DNA from: DAOPYE01 sp035352715
GTDB taxonomy: Bacteria > Acidobacteriota > Holophagae > Holophagales > Holophagaceae
NCBI GenBank assembly: GCA_035352715.1
Contig: DAOPYE010000092.1
Coordinates: 1-10,016 of the forward strand
Direction of reading: 5' to 3'
DNA length: 10,016 bases
Below the pieces are notes generated by a model. The model was given only the letters and a program-made list of their open reading frames with translations, was not told where the DNA came from and ran no database searches. The stretch's first letter is position 1. The number at the start of each line of letters is the position of its first letter. This document shows, piece by piece, positions 6,535 to 10,016 of the stretch. The position numbers and the translations under genes were made by a program.

Positions 6535-6876
6535 GAAAGGGAAACCCATTCGTTAGCTAATCGTCGGATTCAAAGCTGTCCTGGAATCCGAAGCGTGCAA
6601 GATGGCCAGAGACTGCAGCCCCTCATGCTTTTCCACAAAACTTTGAATGAACCCGGTTCAACGGTCTGACGAAGGCAGCATAGGGTCCCGCTCGCCGAGA
6701 GCGTGAGACATTTCCCTAAAAAATTTCTGACCATTGGCTCTTTGGCCCAAATGGCAATTTACATTTGGACACACACAAAAAAATGACAACGCAAGGACAA
6801 CCGGCCCGCATGGGGATGGATTGGGATAAAGCGACGCGTGCCCCATGGCGCGCGCCTTGGCTTTGGAGGACGGAAC
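6535..6876 (-). promoter_or_regulatory. Gene-free region upstream of the GH5 operon with several inverted repeats
   Basis: About 340 bases with no convincing gene, between the regulator's 3' end and the hydrolase operon. It holds four palindromic elements: CGGATTC/GAATCCG (6565-6571 and 6584-6590, 12-base spacer); TGAACC-C-GGTTCA (6648-6660); TTTGG-C-CCAAA (6741-6751); and CCAAATG/CATTTGG (6747-6753 and 6762-6768, 8-base spacer). GGCGCGCGCC at 6847-6856 lies close behind the regulator gene. An A-rich stretch follows at 6777-6783. I could not place a convincing -35/-10 pair. Operators for the operon are likely here, but which repeat binds what is unknown. Confidence 0.5.
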
Positions 6877-7974
6877 CTAGCCCTTGGCCTGGTCGTTCCG
6901 CCCAAGGCGGCGGAACTCACCAGGGGCGACCTGCTTCAGGCCCTTGAACACCCGGTTGAAATGGGTCGTATTGGCGTAGCCCACCTGGTCCGCGATCTCA
7001 GCGATGCTCAGCTCGGTTTCCAACAGCAGCCTGCAGGCGGCTTCGATGCGGACCTGGTTCAGATACGGCTTGAAGTAAAGCCCCGTCTGCTCATCCAGGA
7101 TGGTGGAAATGCGGCTCTCCGAAATGCCCGTTTCCCGTTGAATCTTGGCCAGGCTCAAATCAGGGGCCGCGAACTGCTCGGCCACGAGCTTTTCCAGCCG
7201 TTCGAAGTCGGGATTCGCAGCGGGCGCCGATGGCTTGGCGGCGCGCGCTTCCGGCAAGGCCCGCGGCTGACGGCGGAAGCGCTTGAGCCCCAGGCGGATG
7301 CCCCATGGAACAGGCAGCAAGCAGGCCAGCACGAGGCTGGGCCACCAGGGGCCTTCCAGAGTCGCAGACCGCAATTCCGCGCCGACGGGCTTTCCGGGAG
7401 GGGTGAACTCCGACTCGCAGATCGCCAAGCCCAAAAAGCGGTGGAAATCCGCCGGAGGCAGTTGTTCGGGCGAAATCCAGTTCTTGCGGAACCACCATTC
7501 CGGCGTCTGGAAGGATGTCAGCGGGATGCGAATCGTCGTCCAGTCGGAAGACGGCAGCAGCGGGTAATAGATGTAGCGCACGGACGAGGGCTCGTTGGAA
7601 TGCGTGCGCCCCGGTACATCCAGCATCAATTCGAGCCGCAGCGGTGCTTCCCCGATCGTCCGGTATTCAATGACCAGCTCGTTGCAGCGGGCATAGTTCT
7701 TGTAATTTCCATCCGCGGCGTTCAGCACCAATCCCGCGTACCTTCCCGTAAGATCCGAAAGCACGAAGCGCGTCGATAGAACCTTGCCATCGTTCTGGAA
7801 ATCCAAAAGACGGGATTTGCCACCCGCCGCTTCATCGGCGTACCCATCCGGTTTCCACTGAGGATTATTCGGCCAGATTGGCAGATGGCGTCGCGTAGCG
7901 ATGGAAATTCCCAGAGCCAGGATGATCAGAAGGGTCGATGCCGCGCACCACCCATGCCAGCTTCGCTCCCTCAC
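6877..7974 (-). CDS. Membrane-tethered AraC-family regulator with extracytoplasmic jelly-roll-like sensor domain
   Basis: One-component transmembrane transcription regulator, 365 residues. Order of parts: TM helix 1 (about 11-27); an extracytoplasmic domain (about 30-208); TM helix 2 (about 210-230, followed by basic KRFRRQ); a Pro/Ala-rich linker (236-255); and an AraC-type double helix-turn-helix (about 258-357). In the last, LSLAKIQRETGISESRIS is the first HTH and LSIAEIADQVGYANTTHFNR the second, with the APGEFRR end typical of the family. The sensor has beta-rich strands and the segment DWTTIRIPLTSFQTPEWW (144-161), which resembles CBM11/CIA30-type galactose-binding folds, so glycan sensing is plausible. 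The start is GTG at 7974 with GGAGAGGG about 5 bases upstream. There is no early ATG. It lies behind the family 5 operon's promoter in the same direction. The AraC part is certain; the ligand is inferred. Confidence 0.9.
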   Translation of the reverse strand: MRERSWHGWCAASTLLIILALGISIATRRHLPIWPNNPQWKPDGYADEAAGGKSRLLDFQNDGKVLSTRFVLSDLTGRYAGLVLNAADGNYKNYARCNELVIEYRTIGEAPLRLELMLDVPGRTHSNEPSSVRYIYYPLLPSSDWTTIRIPLTSFQTPEWWFRKNWISPEQLPPADFHRFLGLAICESEFTPPGKPVGAELRSATLEGPWWPSLVLACLLPVPWGIRLGLKRFRRQPRALPEARAAKPSAPAANPDFERLEKLVAEQFAAPDLSLAKIQRETGISESRISTILDEQTGLYFKPYLNQVRIEAACRLLLETELSIAEIADQVGYANTTHFNRVFKGLKQVAPGEFRRLGRNDQAKG

Positions 7975-8271
7975 TGAACCCTCTCCACGATCATCTCAGC
8001 CACTCTGGCACCGTTCGATAACCCCCAGAGCGAAATTCTAGTAGGCCGATGGCATGGGTACCAATCGTCGTTTTGGTCAGGCGAGGGTGCTCGGGCTGGA
8101 GGGGGGTCAGGCTTTGGAGAGGAGCGATCGGTTCGGAAGCTGCTATTAGTGATGTACCACGCACAAGCCTGAATAACCGATTGGTCGGTGATGAGAAACC
8201 ACCCCCGCAACCCAGACAAAGACGGGATCGTTGTGGCCTTCCACATAAAGAGCTGCTGGGGCACTCATGGC
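7975..8271. other. Gene-free spacer upstream of the AraC-type regulator
   Basis: I see no convincing gene. An inverted repeat CTCTGG/CCAGAG (8003-8008 and 8035-8040) sits 29-66 bases before the regulator's GTG and could be a control site. A minus-strand frame (8264 to 7971) ends in a TGA overlapping that GTG. Its composition is poor, though its last 20 codons look protein-like. It could be a decayed upstream gene. GTACCAATC at 8058-8066 recurs at 8317-8325 inside the putative IS end. Confidence 0.4.
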
Positions 8272-8690
8272 CAGGGCAAACTCATGATCAATACATAAGC
8301 AACCGCAAGCCATTATGTACCAATCATTTGTACTTTGATTCCATTTCTGCAATGACAGTTCATGGAGGTTGCCATGGCTGGGAAGTCGAAGAATCTACTC
8401 TTTCATCTTGCAGCACTGCCAGATCCACGGGAATTGAGGGGGCAGCGGCACTTGCTGCTCGATGTGCTGGTGATCGCGGTTCTGGCGACCCTGTGCGGTG
8501 TGGATGAATGGGAAGGCATCGAGGACTTCGCATTGGAAGAGGAAGCCTGGCTGCGGACTTTCCTTGTGTTGCCCAATGGCATTCCCAGTCACGACACGTT
8601 CAACCGGATCTTTCGAATGATCGACGTGGGGGCCTTCAACGCCTGTTTTCTGGAATGGGTGAAGGCACTGCGCAAGAAGGTCTCCAATCC
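8272..8690 (+). mobile_element. Truncated ISAs1-family insertion sequence (5' part)
   Basis: The 5' third of an ISAs1-type transposase gene is present and the rest is absent. A possible left end is CAGGGCAAACTCATGATC starting at 8272, about 100 bases before the transposase start, which is the right distance for an IS end. I could not verify the inverted repeat because the right end is missing. Loss of transposase similarity near 8685-8690 marks the other border. Confidence 0.5.
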
Positions 8691-8748
8691 AAGTGCCGCA
8701 GGTCCAGTACGGACCGTTTGCCCCGTGGGAAGTCTGGGCGATCCTTGA
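8374..8748 (+). pseudogene. ISAs1-family transposase, N-terminal fragment
   Basis: The fragment matches the start of ISAs1/H-repeat transposases (DDE_Tnp_1-associated N-terminal domain). Visible marks are LAALPDPRELRGQRHLLLDV, the strand LVIAVLATLCGVDEWEGIEDF, LPNGIPSHDTFNRIF and CFLEWVKALRKKV. ATG at 8374 is supported by GGAGG 6 bases upstream (8364-8368); the ATG at 8362 has no such site. Similarity stops around residue 105, just before the expected catalytic DGKTLR region. The frame then runs through unrelated sequence to TGA at 8746-8748. Full members have about 370 residues and a DDE catalytic core, so this copy is inactive. The tail overlaps the next gene in another frame. Confidence 0.85.
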
Positions 8749-9295
8749 GTCCCTGCGAGTTCATGGGAGGAATCTGAGTCGCAAGATAGCCACTGTCTAT
8801 AAGGCACTTACGCGCCGCGACAAGGGCATAATTTGGCTGGCGCCCGTCTCTGAGATTTTCGAGGAGTGTGGGTGGATAGAAATTCCTGAGGACGGGACAC
8901 ATTTAGCGACTCGGGATCGCAGTGAAGCCTCCGCCAAGCTTCGTAAAGCAGGGCTGTGCCGATTGCCAGTGGATACTGCCGGGCTGGAAAAACGGAGGTG
9001 CATCTTGGCAGCAGCTCCGACACCGCCTCCCAGGGTGTGTGCGCCGTGTGAAAACGGTGAAGCCGTTCATTTCTGGAACACCCTACGCGATGCATTAATG
9101 GCGAAGCTGGATAGGAGATCCTTTGATGAGTGGATCGAGCCCTGTGACCCCGTAAATTACGACGGAACGACCTTACTAGTTCGTGCCCCAAGCGCATCGG
9201 CGCGCACGTGGATAGAGCAACAGTTGGCAGAAGACTTCGAAGGAGCGCTTGCCGGGTGCAACCTGAGCAACATTAGGGTTCAGTTCCTGTCGTGA
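8693..9295 (+). CDS. Protein with winged-helix-like N-terminal half and DnaA domain I-like C-terminal half (possible replication or accessory-element protein)
   Basis: About 200 residues. The C-terminal part (about 127-199) reads like DnaA N-terminal domain I: W128..L131...L139 then SFDEWIEP, LLVRAP, RTWIEQQL and IRVQFLS line up well with E. coli DnaA from its Trp/Leu positions to the final beta-strand. No AAA+ ATPase or DnaA DNA-binding domain follows. The N-terminal part (about 8-108) is helical, with a segment DRSEASAKLRKAGLC (75-89) resembling the recognition helix of a winged helix. DnaA domain I binds helicase and DiaA/Hda-type partners, so a plasmid or phage replication or control role is possible. 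The first codon is GTG at 8693 with no good binding site, immediately after the broken transposase, so the original N-terminus may be lost. Leu codons TTA and CTA are used, unlike the left-hand genes. Confidence 0.65.
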   Translation: MPQVQYGPFAPWEVWAILESLRVHGRNLSRKIATVYKALTRRDKGIIWLAPVSEIFEECGWIEIPEDGTHLATRDRSEASAKLRKAGLCRLPVDTAGLEKRRCILAAAPTPPPRVCAPCENGEAVHFWNTLRDALMAKLDRRSFDEWIEPCDPVNYDGTTLLVRAPSASARTWIEQQLAEDFEGALAGCNLSNIRVQFLS

Positions 9296-9343
9296 CAGCC
9301 AGGTATGGCTACAACTCATCCTCAATCCAAACCAAGAATTATT

Positions 9344-9349
9344 AGGAGC
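9344..9349 (+). promoter_or_regulatory. Ribosome binding site of the 73-codon gene
   Basis: AGGAGC lies 4 bases before ATG 9354 (AGGAGCTGCA-ATG). It is the main support for calling the short gene that follows. Confidence 0.6.
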
Positions 9350-9353
9350 TGCA

Positions 9354-9575
9354 ATGAGGCTTCAACCTCCATATACATACACAGATACAACTGATTACAG
9401 GGATGGCTGGGAACTATCCAACCTTGAGGCGGTTTTAAGTTGGTATCGACGCAACGACTTCCTTTTCGAATCGAAGACCTGGGGAAACCTTTTCGATTAC
9501 GAACTTAAGGATTCGCGTGGAACGGCATTTCGCATCGAGCGCGGGCCTCGCAATGGCCTCAGGATTGTTTACTGA
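9354..9575 (+). CDS. Small hypothetical protein, 73 aa
   Basis: I do not recognise it. The start ATG follows a good AGGAG site. The product is rich in aromatic and charged residues (MRLQPPYTYTDTTDYRDGWEL at the N-terminus, then LSWYRRNDFLFESKTWGNLFDYEL). It has no signal peptide, membrane segment or cysteines. Its length and pattern suggest one compact alpha/beta domain. Base composition is clearly lower in GC than the hydrolase genes, like the preceding gene, from which it is separated by 58 bases. Co-transcription with that gene is possible. It could be an accessory-element or toxin-antitoxin-like small protein, but nothing in the sequence shows that. Confidence 0.55.
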   Translation: MRLQPPYTYTDTTDYRDGWELSNLEAVLSWYRRNDFLFESKTWGNLFDYELKDSRGTAFRIERGPRNGLRIVY

Positions 9576-9621
9576 CGCACGCGAAATCGTGCTTCGGGTA
9601 TCGAATCTGCAAACATGACAG

Positions 9622-9646
9622 TTTGAGTCTTAACAGTGGGCTCAAA
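9622..9646. promoter_or_regulatory. Inverted repeat TTTGAG/CTCAAA
   Basis: TTTGAG (9622-9627) and CTCAAA (9641-9646) are separated by 13 bases, 47 bases after the stop of the small gene. It may be a weak terminator or an operator. No T tract follows. Confidence 0.25.
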
Positions 9647-9796
9647 GGTGCTCGGGCATGGAAAGCCCATGGACTGCACCACGCCCTCATGGAAAGGCTA
9701 CCATCCGTGAACTTCGTGCACCGGATCAAGTCCGGCAACAATCGAAAGCAATCCACGCTGGACCTTCTGATCAGCGGCTCAACAGGCGAGGCATCC

Positions 9797-9952
9797 ATGC
9801 GCATCGCAGTTTTTGGCGATATACACGGCCAGTGGATCGCCTTTCGGGAGGCCATCCTGGCACTCCATGCCGAGGCATCGCTCGACCTGGTGCTCCAGGT
9901 GGGTGATGCCCAACCCATCCGGGAAGAGGGGGATCTGGCCCATATGCGCTAA
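9797..9952 (+). pseudogene. Metallophosphoesterase (calcineurin-like), N-terminal fragment
   Basis: Fifty-one codons from ATG 9797 (GAGG 6 bases upstream) to TAA 9950-9952. The first two metal-binding blocks are clear: Asp8 and His10 in FGDIHGQW, and Asp37 in LVLQVGDAQP, followed by IREEGDLAHMR as in a known subgroup of bacterial metallophosphatases. The GNHE block and the C-terminal histidine motifs that complete the dinuclear site are absent, and such enzymes usually exceed 200 residues. The same frame stays open after the stop to the window edge (9953-10016), but those codons (ending DYLQWIRGWGW) do not look like the expected continuation. A rearrangement or a stop plus sequence change is likely. 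It could still be expressed as a short non-catalytic peptide. Confidence 0.6.
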
Positions 9953-10016
9953 CTTAGTTGGCCATTAAATCAAAGCAAAGCAGACTACCTCCAGTGGATC
10001 AGGGGGTGGGGATGGC

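Noticed and set aside
6658..6846. Minus-strand 62-codon frame in the GH5 promoter region
   Set aside because: It has no binding site and no domain, and it overlaps the inverted repeats. Chance opening is more likely.
6838..7779. Plus-strand open frame of 313 codons
   Set aside because: It is antisense to the AraC-type regulator, whose helix-turn-helix motifs are unmistakable.
7985..8012. tRNA-like stretch on the minus strand (GGTGCCAGAGTGGCTGAG)
   Set aside because: It resembles the D-arm region of Ser/Leu tRNAs, but no acceptor stem, anticodon arm or T-arm can be folded around it.
7971..8264. Minus-strand 97-codon frame as a full gene
   Set aside because: It starts from a GTG without a ribosome binding site, its middle is low-complexity Pro/Ser/Asp and it matches nothing I know. 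Only its end and the GTGA overlap are worth noting.
9623..9796. N-terminal extension of the metallophosphoesterase frame back to 9623
   Set aside because: The extra 58 codons carry no family similarity. The metal-binding fold begins at MRIAVFGDIHG, and ATG 9797 has its own binding site.

Overview
The window looks like a scaffold from a GC-rich Gram-negative bacterium. Evidence is the GC-rich third codon positions in the main genes, Sec and lipoprotein signals on the secreted enzymes, and a membrane regulator with an extracytoplasmic sensor. The protein styles would suit Acidobacteriota (Holophaga/Geothrix-like), but that is an impression, not a demonstrated placement. A run of exactly 100 N at 2677-2776 marks an assembly gap of unknown true size.

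Layout. (1) Positions 1-2103 hold a cell-envelope pair. A class A penicillin-binding protein on the minus strand runs off the left edge, and a divergent DedA-family membrane protein lies on the plus strand. A 142-residue protein of unknown function follows on the minus strand (2115-2543). (2) Positions 2636-7974 form a polysaccharide-degradation locus with three different family 5 glycoside hydrolases. One is on the plus strand with its N-terminus cut by the gap. Two are on the minus strand as a probable operon: a Sec-exported enzyme, then a lipoprotein with a Pro-Thr linker and an Ig-like domain. A strong hairpin at 3811-3842 separates the convergent members. Behind the minus-strand pair, in the same direction, lies a membrane-tethered AraC-type regulator (6877-7974). 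Its extracytoplasmic domain looks like a CBM11/CIA30-type jelly roll, so it may sense glycans released by the hydrolases. The roughly 350-base region between it and the hydrolase operon has several inverted repeats. An 8-mer, CGTCGGAT, occurs upstream of two of the hydrolase genes.

(3) From about 7975 to the right edge the sequence changes character: lower GC in places, many gene fragments and long spacers. It holds the 5' part of an ISAs1-family transposase broken near 8690. An unusual protein follows directly, with a winged-helix-like N-terminal half and a DnaA domain I-like C-terminal half. After it come a small orphan gene with a good ribosome binding site and the first 51 codons of a calcineurin-like metallophosphoesterase ended by a stop. 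This reads as an accessory, rearranged segment.

How the genes may work together (inference): the transmembrane AraC protein detects oligosaccharides outside the cytoplasmic membrane and switches on the three family 5 enzymes, which attack a beta-glucan or beta-mannan outside the cell or in the periplasm. No transporter, SusC/D pair or TonB receptor is visible in the window.
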